The translations under genes were made by a program, and so were the position numbers. Source: Zelopaecilomyces penicillatus (taxonomy: Eukaryota > Ascomycota > Sordariomycetes > Hypocreales > Pseudodiploosporaceae). From it: DNA of 64,000 nt. The stretch lies in assembly GCA_005765155.1 (NCBI GenBank), contig VCCP01000001.1:5580001-5644000 (forward strand), written 5' to 3'. A model generated the notes under the pieces. That model was given only the letters and a program-made list of their open reading frames with translations. It was not told where the DNA came from and did no database searches. Positions 24,525-35,740 of the stretch are shown in pieces. Each line of letters starts with the position of its first letter. Position 1 is the first letter of the stretch.

Positions 24525-26663
24525 ATGGGTCTTCGAGACATGCTGAAGAAAAAGGACGACTTAGATCGGTCGGGGCCGGCTGAGGCAGAAACTGTCCGCA
24601 GGTTAGCAGGACCAGAATTCACATTCATCCGTTCAGACACAGTCTCACAACACGTCATCATTCCGCCGGATGGCGGTCATGGCAGCTTCGATGATGGTCT
24701 TCTTTCTCCAACATCTCCAAGCAGAGACCCAAGCAGGACTCGCCGTAGTCTCGACGTATTTCGGTCCACCCGATCAAGAAGCGCCTCGGTGTCGTCCACG
24801 ACAAGCCACCAAAGCAGAAAGGATAGGGCTGGCCGACGGCTGTCGCAACGCTTACACCTGAGTCGGCAGCCTGACTCCTCAGAAAATGTCCCTGAAAACC
24901 TGCCTGAGATCGTTATACCGGTCGACTCGCAGGACAAGGATGGCGCTGAGCTGCAATGGGAGAAGAGGGCTACAATATTGGCTGAGCAGAACGAGCGTGC
25001 AAGGAGTCGACCGGCGACTCCAAATCTAGCTGATTCGGTGTCACACCTGAGTCTAGATGGACCAAGTAGACGAAGCAGGAGCCCTTCAGCAAGCTCGGGT
25101 ATTGTATCCTCCAAGGCAATTGACGCAGATATTCAAGAGGCCATACGGCTACACGAGGAAGGTGATCTTGAAGGTTCGACAAGAATCTTTGGCCGTTTAG
25201 CAGATCCAAGGGGAGCCAATAACCCTCTCAGTCAGGTGCTCTATGGGCTGGCATTGAGGTGAGTGAAGCCTACCGATTTTATGTGACCGGTCCACCTTGA
25301 TATAAAGCATTATAAGCCATAGCTATGCCGTCTTTGTCTCGTCTTTGGACTTTTTTTTTTTTTTGGCATTAGCATTGGCATTAGCAGCTGTCTGGGGGTT
25401 TCTTTTCTTGTGGCTACGATCCAGAATGATTTCTGATGGGAGGCTGTCTCTCTGAATCTTTGAAATCAACTAAAATTAGTCCCAGTAGTGGATATAACTG
25501 ACATTTTACTTCTTTTCCCTTAGACATGGCTGGGGTTGTACACCAGACCCAGAAGGTGCCGTTCATTATCTCTCCGCAGCAGCGTCAAACGCTGCTTCAG
25601 TCGAGCAGATGGCACTTCAGGCTGGACTAAAGAAAGGCGGTGCTGCCAAGGGAGAGTTGGTTTTAGCTATATTCGAGTTGGCCAACTGCTTCCGTCATGG
25701 ATGGGGCATTCATAAGGACCCAATTGCCGCAAAACAGGTCAGTGACTTGTATCATGATACAGTTCATATACCATGCTTAGCTGATATGCTTACACAATTG
25801 TCAGTACTATGAAACTGCTGCAAATCTGGGCGATACTGGTGAGTAACGGGTGACATTCAAAAGCAAAGGCTCTGGCTTAAGCAGATATAGATGCCATGAA
25901 CGAGGTCGCTTGGTGCTATCTGGAAGGCTATGGCTGCAAAAAAGACAAGGTACGTGGTAGTTTGCTTTGTTCTCTATAACCTGCACCTCAGCCCCATATC
26001 ATTTGGGTCGAAGCAGCTTCGGACAATGACAACTTGACTGTGGCTTGCCACTTTCATGGGCGGACATACGGAGTACCTACGGTACAAGTTGCTGGCGATC
26101 ATCAGAAACTCGTCGATGCCCAACTTGCTTATTCATGACCATTGGGCATCGACTGGGTGGGATGTAAGGCTGGTTCCACGAACTTGTGTCACGTTTGATG
26201 GCTTCCCACTCACGCCACCCCGATGAACAACCCTTTGTCACATGAGGCTGATACCAAGGCTCATGTTTTGAGTAAACAGTTCTCAGCAGCCCGGTACTAT
26301 CGACTGGCCGAGAAGGCCGGAAACAAGACGCTAGGGAATTCTTGGTAAGCGCTGAATCTCTTTGTCAATAAAATCCACGGCGTACACATCTGCAGATGTA
26401 GCAATGGGTCTTGTTTGAGATCGGTTATTCCTTCAGCCGGAAGATATCAACGTCCTATGTTGCTAAATTTGGGATTTTCAATGGGCGCGTGGTGTTTTCA
26501 GGTTCGACAGCCAAACAGCGATGGCTTTTAATCTACATAAGACTATTACCAGTCGAGGAGGAGTTGTTGTTCTATCATACGAAAACTCACACTGACCTAT
26601 GCACACAGGATATGGAAGGAGAAGTATGATACTTCTGGGGGTGATGGTGACAAGAAAAAATAA
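24525..26663 (+). CDS. Sel1-repeat protein (Nif1/Dsf2-like)
   Basis: Exons are 24525-25258, 25524-25737, 25805-25838, 25891-25949, 26280-26344 and 26609-26663, giving 386 aa. Residues 1-200 are disordered and Ser/Arg-rich (MGLRDMLKKKDDLDRSG start; many RSRS-like sites). Residues ~205-380 carry about four Sel1 (TPR-like) helical repeats, such as HGWGCTPDPEGAVHYLSAAA, HGWGIHKDPIAAKQYYETAA and YLEGYGCKKDKFSAARYYRL. The layout resembles fission yeast Nif1 and yeast Dsf2, linked to cell-cycle and polarity control; Sel1 proteins also include chitin-synthase activators, so the name is tentative. Every junction keeps frame. Introns 1, 4 and 5 are 265, 330 and 264 bp, unusually long beside the 48-125 bp introns of its neighbours. 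Confidence 0.8.
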
Positions 26664-29600
26664 CACCAGGAAATATTCACCAATAAGATGAGGAGATGAG
26701 CACATGGCAAAATCGGTGAGGGTATTGGACTGGGGCCCTCTTGAACTCTGCTACCCATGCACTGCTGGTGTTTTGGGTTAAAATTTGCCGCCGTGCCTCT
26801 CGTGTCTCCCACACCATTAGATTTCGGACAGTGGCCGTGATGCGCCATCTGTATTACGCAGCGTCTAGACTCCTGCCCTATATACGAAGAATGGCACGGT
26901 CCATTCTCGTACAAACCAGCACATCACGTTGCGTGCGAGAGCCAGTGTATGTATGCATTTGTGGGGTATTGTGCGACCCGAGGAGTTGGAGACGATATGC
27001 TGTGTAAATGGGCGATTGAGTATGGTATAGTCCATGCGCACATGCAGCATCCGGTATGTAGCAGTACATTTGACTCTGATGGCAAGGGAGTGGGAATGTC
27101 ATAACTGGAAGGATCCCGAAAAACTGGGGAATATGGGCTGGAGGGAGAATCGAGCCAGTGGGATGAGTATCATTACTATCAGTACTACTAGTTGCATGCG
27201 AGTAAACGGGTCGCCTATGTTGATTCAGGTTCTGCTTTACTTCCACTTGTTTTACCTTGCTGCCCGATGAACTGCGCGAGCGCGTGTCCTGCGGCTTTGT
27301 TTACATTAACAACAAGGCTTTGGGTTGCGGCGGCCTAGCGATGGTGAAACCAGCCCTCGTAGTGAGGGGAAAGAGCGGGCCGGCCATATATCGCGACCCT
27401 AGCTCGATGGTGTTGACCACAGTTCGGGCGTCACCGACGCTGGATATGTGTAGGGAGGGGGTTTGTGACTTGAATGTATGTGACTGGTGATGAGATCTGA
27501 TGGACGAATATGGGCTGATATTGACCCAGGAAACGGGAACAGGGTAAGAGAGGGGGGCTGAGGCTGGTTGTGTTGTATGGTGTCTGTTGGGGGATTGTGT
27601 GTGTGTGTGTCAACGAGCGTCCAAGGGCCGAATAGAGATGCGCAGGATCGTCGTCGCGCTGAGAGTGGCCGTAAGTTCTCTGGCTCGTTTGGCCATAGAT
27701 GCTTGGGAGTTGGTGGTTGCAGCTTTGCGACTACCTGTAGGTATGCAACTCTCACTGCTTCCCAATTTTTGGTCCCCCCTCCCCAACTGTTCAGTCAGTC
27801 ACTGTCGCTGGCGCATCTGGACTTGCATGCAGTTACAGACGCACATACACATACACATGGGTACGACACACAAAACGCTCGCACGCACAAGCACACGCAC
27901 ACACTCGTATGCACATGTCTTCCGTGAGGGTGGAGGGTTACAGCTTACATTTCCTATGTTGGGCACGCATCTGGCACCGGCGTATTATTTTGTCTCCTGG
28001 GGAGAGACAAAGAAAAGAGAAGTCAAACAGAGAGGTTTATTGGTGAGACTTGTGTGGTGAGGGGTTGGGTGGTGGTGGGTTAGCTGTGGTTGAGTACAAC
28101 GTCCAGTACGACGAAATTTCATCAAGGGACGTTCCACCGTAGGAGTACCCGTAAGTGAATTATATGGTATATGTTAACATAGCAGTGCCTCGGAGCATAC
28201 TAGCAGGCACCTTGTGTAGAAAAGAAAGGGTGATTAGCATCTAGAAGAAGGAAAAACCTCCATTTTGCACTGGGGTAAACGGTTGGTATGCTCAAATGAC
28301 GTCGATGTCGCGCGCCCAGTAGTTAGGTGTAGATTTTGCAGCGATCAACAGATAACTTTACTTTTTGTTTTGTCGTTATCGAAACACGGCCAAGCTAACC
28401 CGTCCCAAAAGAAGAAACAGACTTTAAATTAATTCGGATCTTCTCGATACCGTGTGTGTGTCCTAGACCTTTGCTGCAAGCTGTGTACCTGTAAGCATCA
28501 TCTGCAATAGAGTTAACTTTGCCTGTTCCCCGCTAACGGCTCACACAGTTTAGTACCTATTACCTGGGTATTACCTGGAGATACATGTTTGTTTTCCTTT
28601 TTTTACCCTTTCTCTTTTTCTCTTCTCTTGTGCCGTTATTTGTTTTATTATCTTTAGCCGCGAGTACAGAATCCTGCAATAGCGGGGTTTGTTGTTTACT
28701 CACATTTTCGCATTAAGAACAGGTCAGTCGGACCGCCGTTGTGCAGAAGCGAGAGACAAGAATGTCTTCAATCCCGCAAGGGTCATCTGTCGATATGTGT
28801 GTGTACGGTACTAAGTAAGTTATGTAGGTACTTTCAAGTCGTCACCCAAATAAAGAAATAAATCAAAACGCCCCAGTTGCCATCACGGTCATTTGGGCTG
28901 CATGGGAAGGCGGGGAGGAGCTTGGCACAATAATAGTAGGTAGGAAGGTAGGGAGGGAACCACCATGTCTAGCCTTCCTGCACCTCCATACCTAGATTGG
29001 GCAAGTAGTGACGTCTTTTTAATCTAAACTCAGTAGGTAGGTACGAGACAAGATGAAAAAGGAATGATAGCACTCGTGATGCATTTGGACGACAGAAGAA
29101 GAAACAAACTGTATTTATTTGGCTGCATGGGTGCTCTCTGCCTTGATTGCTTGGGAATGGTTGATTGTGAAAGCTTTCCCAAACGGGTGCAAAAGAGAGA
29201 CACATGCGCAACGCTCAGAGCCACAGACTAGAGAGGGAGGGGGGCTCCGTCATCGTTTCCACACCCCACCACCTACTCTTCCAGCGCCCTTCGAGGCTAC
29301 GCTCAGATTTTACAGCACTTGATGTTGCACTGGAACACACACTGGAAGTCTTCATCCACAGGTTTCAGCATCCGCTGTGCAGATCCATAGTCTGCTGTGA
29401 TTGATCACTAATAGTTAAACACCCGAACACTTCTTCAGCCCAGCATGCACCATAAACAGGCATCCTCTTGAACACTTCAGTCAAGGGAATAGCTAGCCGT
29501 CCATCATCAACTGAGACCTTTCCACACCATCCCCCTCCACCATCTGCATCTGCCACCGTGCTAGTTTAGCAGAGACATGCCCGGGCTATTCATCCATCCA

Positions 29601-30930
29601 CACACACACACAGACACACACACCATCAAAGAAACCTGGACTAAAACCCTCCCCATCCAAGGGTGATTGCGATCTCGTGGGCTGGCGGTGTGATGCTAGC
29701 GCCTCCCCCGTGTCTAAGACACAGCCTTGGACATTGTCTCTCCGAGCACACCACTTCATTGCCTCTAGGTTAAAGCCCAGCCTATCCCGTTTGAGCTTTT
29801 CTGCCTCGACAAGACAAGCCATGCGCCGTTTCGGTCACTACCCGTAGGTTCCTACAGTAGCTGAACACTCCACACTCTGAGGAAAAGGGTCCCGAGACGA
29901 AAACAGACAAGTTGGTCGTCAGTTGGGTGTTATCCTCAAAACTATCCCATTTTGTGATACTTTGTGCTTTGTTTATAGTTAGTTCAGCAAAGGTGAAAAG
30001 GGTTTCAGTTCAATATTCATACAAATTCAAGGAGAAAGTAGGCATAAGAGTAGCGAAGAAGGTTGGAGCTGAGTCCTGATTCATATTTTTTTTTTATAAA
30101 AATGTAGGAGGAAGCAATTACATTTCTGCTTTCCAATAATGTGCAGCCGTAGATATAGCTGCCTCATTTCCTTCAAACAACCCCAAACCGAAAAGATAAA
30201 AGAAATAGTAAAAAGAATAACACACAACGTCGCGCAGCCGCGTGTTTGTTGTGGTTTTGTTGAGAAGTTTGAAGGGAAAAAAATAGTCAAGGAAAGTTGT
30301 TATCTCGAAGGAGAGTGTCCATATTGGCCCGATTCCGTGTTCTCGTGCTGCCATCCCCGGCATGCCCTGATGCCATAATCCTATTTCAACCTAATCCCCC
30401 ATCCTCCCCTTCCCCATATCCAAGTGCCATATCCTTCCAAAGGATAGGCTCAGTAAGACTGGTGTCTGTAAGATTTCCTGCTGCATTCTGCTGCGCCGCG
30501 TGTCCCGTGGCCAGCCGTTGTTGTCATCAGCCCCGCAAGGCGCGCACATAGAGAGAAGTAAAACAAAATCATAATGTCCAAATCAAAATCAAATACTACA
30601 TCACAAGAAACCAAAGGAAAAATCCAAAATGCACGCTGGCTCGCTCGCTAGATCCGCAACGTAATCGTAAGGGACTCCAGAGTAGATGTTTCGTGAGAAG
30701 GCGTAGAGGGAGGAGGAACCTTGTTTGGTGCGTGAGCAACTGGTCTGGGAAAGGGTCGCGACTCGAATATATCGTGGTTCGCCCAGTAACAAACAGCGAA
30801 ACCGAAAGAAATGAGATCCAAGGAAAAAGTAGATAACATAAGAAGATAAAAAAGAAATTCATTCCATTAAAACAGCCGTTAAATTCATCATCGTGAGATT
30901 TGACTTTTGTGTCATTCTTGGCTAGATCTG
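26664..30930. other. Gene-poor convergent region with simple repeats
   Basis: This 4.27-kb stretch lies between the converging Sel1-repeat and bZIP genes. It has TG repeats near 27596-27610, CA-rich sequence at 27838-27903, AGGTAGG words (28929-29045) and CA tracts near 29600. Open frames are short, overlapping and low in complexity. I find no domain, tRNA or transposon. It may hold long 3' UTRs or non-coding transcripts, which cannot be shown from sequence alone. Confidence 0.5.
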
Positions 30931-32791
30931 TCATGATCTTGCTTCATTGCATTGCTGCGTGTTCTGTGCATTGTTGCATTCCGCAACCATTTTGGCAAAG
31001 TTTCGGACAACGTCATTGGGAATTTGGTCCCAGAGAAGAGAGCGGGTGTACACATCGGCAGCGCCCGTCTGTTTATTCAAGCCTCGGATGTCTGCAAGAG
31101 CTTCAGCAAGGTTCTTGCGGCCCTGGCTAGAGATTCTGTCGGGTGTGGTTTGCATGAAGTCCTGGTCGCTGACACCATTGTATTGGGCAGCCGAGAGAGA
31201 GAAGATCTGCTCGTTGGTCTGTTCCTCACTCGGTTGGGTGAGGCTGTTGCCAAGAGAAGAGAGCATTGAGGGAGCAACTCCATCGGACATCATGTTGGAC
31301 ATTGCCAGGCCGCTGGCAGAAGGGCCAGCCCAGTTAGTAGCGGAAGGCTGGGGTGCCATTGCCATGCTGGCAGACTGACCGCCGATGCCAGCATCCTTGA
31401 GCACATTATCAAGGAGTGTGGCAGAGGCAACCCGAATATCCTCAGACACACGGGGAATGGACGGTGTTGACCGACTGGACATGACAAAGGCGCCAACGAG
31501 GAAGAGCATGAAAAGCAAGCCGCCTTGCGACGCACCCTTTTCGGTCTCTGTGCTCTTGAGGGGGATGACGGGCATAACAGGCTTGACCTCTGGTTCGGCG
31601 GTGAAGTCGTTGAGGAAGCCCGAATGCTCCCAGCTGGTAATGTCCATGGCATCATCCATTTCGCCATAGGCAGCAGGGAAGGTGTTTCCGGCTGGCACTG
31701 TCGTCATGGCGGTGCTCTCGAGGCGTTGGACATGGTCGGTGAGGACGCTAACCTTCTTTCTCAGCTCACCAGTCTCAATGGTGTGAGCGCGAATCATCTC
31801 ATCCTTCTCAAGAGTGAGGGTCTCAATGTAGTCAGCATAAGACTGTTTTTCACGCATGAGCTGTTCCATTTTAGCCTTGAGGTCATTCACATCCTCCTCT
31901 AGGTCGTTCATGGCTGCCGTGAAGTGCTTCTTCTCATCTTCCAAGCGCTCAGTATGTTGCTTCTTTCGCTGCCTAGAATCGAGACTATGGAAAATGTTAG
32001 CGATGCCAAACGCATAGGCCAAATAACAATGCAAGAGTGGTAACTTACGCAGCTTGACGATTTCGTAGCAGACGCTTCTGTTGCTTCAACTCCTTGATCT
32101 CCTGGTCATCATTCGACTGAGCAATGAGATGATCAATGTTGCTGAGATTTCGTTCGGCAGGAATCTCGAACCGGGCATTCTTCTTGCGGATACCATCACC
32201 GCGTCGCAGCTCATTGTGTGACCGGATGGTGGGGCTGTTCTTCTTGTTGGCAGACTGTACGTGGGTAGCCCACTCTTTCTGGGGCGACGCAGGCATCGAC
32301 TGATTGTCGGATGCCAATGAGGCGAACATGTTGCCGTTGTTTGAGAAGGGTGTCGGCCCTTGGGCTGTGCGCTGGAAGATCGATGCAGTAGAGTCGAAGT
32401 CAGGCAGGCTGTCGAACCGTTGAAGCGGCGTTGCAGAGCCTGAGCTGCCATTCATCGACCAGGCTGTTGTGGCATGCGTGGCATAGGTGGCCTGACTCTG
32501 ATCTAACCGCAGATACGGGTTGGTGCTGTGGGAATCGAGGAAAGGATTATTTGAGGGTAACGACTGCATGTCGACAGACTGCCAGTCCTCCGTCTTGGGA
32601 GAGAAGAGCGGCGGGCCCATGGCGAAAGATTCTCGGCGGCTGTCGGCCATTGGCGGTGAAAGCTCGAGGCCGGAATCCATGCCACTGTGATCAAGAATGG
32701 TGTCGTCTAGTACACTGTGGTCCTCATCCTTGAAGTATTTCTGTGCATGGCTCGTATCCACGGTCAAAGCAGAGTGGTAATAGGACTCCAT
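30931..32791 (-). CDS. bZIP transcription factor with C-terminal hydrophobic segment
   Basis: Exons are 32791-32049 and 31984-30931, giving 598 aa. The 64-bp intron splits the DNA-binding region and rebuilds the bZIP signature NRQAALDSR (N-x-x-A-A-x-x-S-R) inside KELKQQKRLLRNRQAA / LDSRQRKKQH. A long leucine-zipper coiled coil of ~80 residues follows. A hydrophobic stretch GGLLFMLFLVGAFVM lies near residue 425 and could be a membrane anchor. The N-terminal 230 residues are Ser/Pro-rich, as in activation domains. The ATG at 32791 (MESYYHSALTVD) is chosen over a weak upstream frame. I do not recognise a named orthologue with certainty. The gene has unusually long upstream DNA, as seen for developmental regulators. 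Confidence 0.88.
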
Positions 32792-33302
32792 GATCGTCAC
32801 AGGCGCGAACCAGTAGTGATATCGCACGAGCAACGAGATGCTCGACTGGAGAACAATTCGAGGAGGAAGAAAAAGATGTCGTCACGATGGCTCAATGAAG
32901 GTGAGCGAAGATGAGGGAGCACAGGGTCGTAAGTGCTATGCTGAGCTTTGCCAGACAGTGTTAGCAGGATGGCGGTCAAGGCAAAATGCAACGGCTCGAA
33001 GGCTGGACAGCGTGGGGAGGCGGGGTCATTCAGATCGTAGCAGATGAAATCGTAAAATCGTAACAGACGTGATAAAGTAGAGTGCAGCGAAAAGAGGAAG
33101 AAGGAAGATAAGACGAGATTAAAGCGTCAAGAAAGGCGGACGAAGTGGGAGGAATAAGAATGTGTGGTTGTGAATATGACTGATGAGGTGGAGAAGGTTG
33201 GGACGTAGGCGGCAGGGCAAAAGTAGATATAGAGAGAAAGTGAGAGAGGTGAGAGAGCCCAGCTGTGTAGGGGCGGCGCGTGCAGGGTTGGGGTCCTTTG
33301 AC

Positions 33303-33313
33303 GGGGGGGGGGG
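33303..33313. repeat. G11 homopolymer
   Basis: Eleven G residues in the putative bZIP leader (C11 on its sense strand). Length may be uncertain in the assembly. Confidence 0.8.
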
Positions 33314-33500
33314 CTTTCGATGGGGGCTTGACGGGGGGCAGCATGACGGGGCCTGATGGGGCCTTGAAGGCGGATGGATGTAGCGATGCGCGGGCGGTAG
33401 TGGCAGGGAAAGCTGCGTCGATGGGCGACGGCGCGGGATGGAGAGAGGATTAACCCCGGCGCTGTGCTCTGCAACAAGTGCTGTGTGCAGTGCCAATTGG

Positions 33501-33563
33501 AGTGCTGAGTGGTTGCTGAGTGGTGCTGAGTGTGGTTGCTGTGTAGTGGTGCTGTGTAGTGGT
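33501..33563. repeat. Imperfect short tandem repeat (TGCTGAGTGGT / GCTGTGTAGTGG)
   Basis: Several degenerate copies of a 10-13-bp unit lie in the region upstream of the bZIP gene: three of the GCTGAGTGG type, then two of the GCTGTGTAGTGG type. Confidence 0.65.
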
Positions 33564-35659
33564 CTGTAGCGCGCTGCACTGCGGGCCTGGACCAGCATGA
33601 CAAGAGCCACAGCCCAGGAAACAGGATACAGGTATTTGCAGGAAGAGAACCGCCAAGACAACATGGTAGAGCAAAAGCAAAACAGATGAGGTAGAGAGGC
33701 AGGTAGGCAGGTAGGTCGACAGGGAAAGAAAGAGAAGAAGAAAAAGGCAAAGAAAGGTGTTGCACACTCACAAGTCTCAAACAGGTGGTACAGATGCTTG
33801 CTGCTGCTGCTTCTGTCTCTGTCTTTGCGTCTGCTTCTGCTTCTGCTTTGGCTCCTCTGGTTTCTTTTTTTGTTACTGCTGCTCGTGCTGTGTTGCCAAA
33901 CAGAAGCAAGAAAAACCAAAAAGCACAAAAGAGTGTCAAACGGTGATGCAAAGGTGGGTTGATGGCCAGAGGTAGCTGGAGGTGGGAGACGATTGTGATA
34001 TATGTACTCGCCCAGCCGTCTGGGCGGCATCGGCGGACATCGAGGGGCAGAAGTACCTATGGACGCTGGCAGAGAGCAGTCAAGGTACCTCGGTGGCTCT
34101 CTTGAGAATTCGGCCTTGTGGACGACTTTGCCTGAGGACGACTTACGTGCGTGTGTGTGTATGTGCGGACGAACGTCAAGTTACATCTGCCCCATCCTTG
34201 CTTCTGCTTCCCGGGTACGATCCCATCACCTCACCTCTCCAGAGATGGGAGAGGGGACGGGCTGTACTTCCACGGTACAAGTTCCACCTAGTAGTTCTAT
34301 GCATGTACTACCACGGAGCTGTATTGTGCAGGTTCTCCCACAGGTATCTCGCTGCGATCGACCATGGCCGCGCATGGCAACTACAAGCCTCCCGGCACCT
34401 ATTCACTCGCCTGCTCGCTGCTCGCCCAAACCACCACAGCTTCATGGGGAACGTCCGACAGAAGCACAGCCAACAGGAATCAACTGAACCGGGGACACAC
34501 AGCCAGTCGGACGACTGAGAGTCGCGGGGCAAGATGGTGGGTGGGCTAAACAGCCAAGGCAAAAGGTAAGGGTGAGATGGTGAGGCCGTGAGGAAATGAC
34601 TCTGCCATCGATCAATCTTTACCAACCATCTTCATCAGCAGGCTAGGACTTGGGCTCCTACTGTGCATTCGGAGAACGTACCTTTGTCGAACTGTCCCCC
34701 GCCCACCTACCTCTTGCTATTAAATTATTGCCCGCAGCACTCGGGCTGCCATGTATGGTATACATGCCTACTTCCATACTAGTCGAATGGTCTTCATAGC
34801 TGGCCAAGCGTCTGGGTGGATGTTATGCCACGGACGCTGCCGCCGCCTCCGAATCACGATGCGTCCTGTCAGGCTCAAACGGCGGGGTCTGATGTCTGGC
34901 CTTGGGAGTCTGGGACAGACCCTGGGAAAGCAAGGGTAGTCCCGTTGTAAAGCAACTGTACATGTTGCATCACACTGTATAGAAGAAATTACTGGTATGT
35001 TTTTCTATTCGTAATTCGTTGTAGTGATTAATGGGAAAAGCGTAATGTGTCTCTTCTATTTGCCGAGCCATATCTATATAGCTACGATATGTGTAGCTAC
35101 GTGGTTAGGTAAACAATTCAATATCGAGGAGAGCATGGATCGTACCCGCTGCGGTTGCCGAAGCGAACCGTCTGAACCATGCCACAGTCAGAGGCCAGAA
35201 CTAGACAGACTTGGACGGGTTTATTAGAGTGCACACCACCACAACAAGCCACACACACCATGTTCGACTCTGGCCCATCTCATGTGGTAACTTGCTACTG
35301 AACTAACAGCGCCAGACAGTTCTAAACCGCCCTCTGTCCAGCTGGAAACCGAGTAGCGCTATATGGACCTCGTCATGCTCCAGGTCCAGAAAAATACGTC
35401 GGGAGGAGGGAGGGGGCCTTGCCCACACACCTGAACTATTATTATTATCCGACTCTCCATGTCCCTGCCGTTGCCTCAACTCTGTTCTTTGATGTGGCTG
35501 TGGCTTCTTCTTTATCGATGCTTTTTGTTTAACCGAATGTATGGCTAACCTAAATTGTCGGATATTTGACAGTAGTGGAGACACCCATCTATGGCTGGTG
35601 ACTTTCTCTCCGTCTTGCTTCTCCAAGCGCACAGCATATTAGGCAGTACTGTACAGCTC

Positions 35660-35697
35660 GTACCTCTAAAAAAAAAAAAAAAAAAACAGGTACCTCT

Positions 35698-35738
<41 letters not shown>
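35660..35738. repeat. A19 tract between 8-bp direct repeats, followed by (CA)19
   Basis: GTACCTCT occurs at 35660-35667 and again at 35690-35697. Between them lie A19 (35668-35686) and CAG. A perfect (CA)19 microsatellite fills 35701-35738. Confidence 0.85.

Positions 35739-35740
<2 letters not shown>

Noticed and set aside
33119..34030. 303-codon ATG-started frame on the minus strand
   Set aside because: Strong C/T bias leaves two frames open at once. The product is Ser/Pro/Leu/Phe low complexity without a domain and lies where the bZIP leader is expected.
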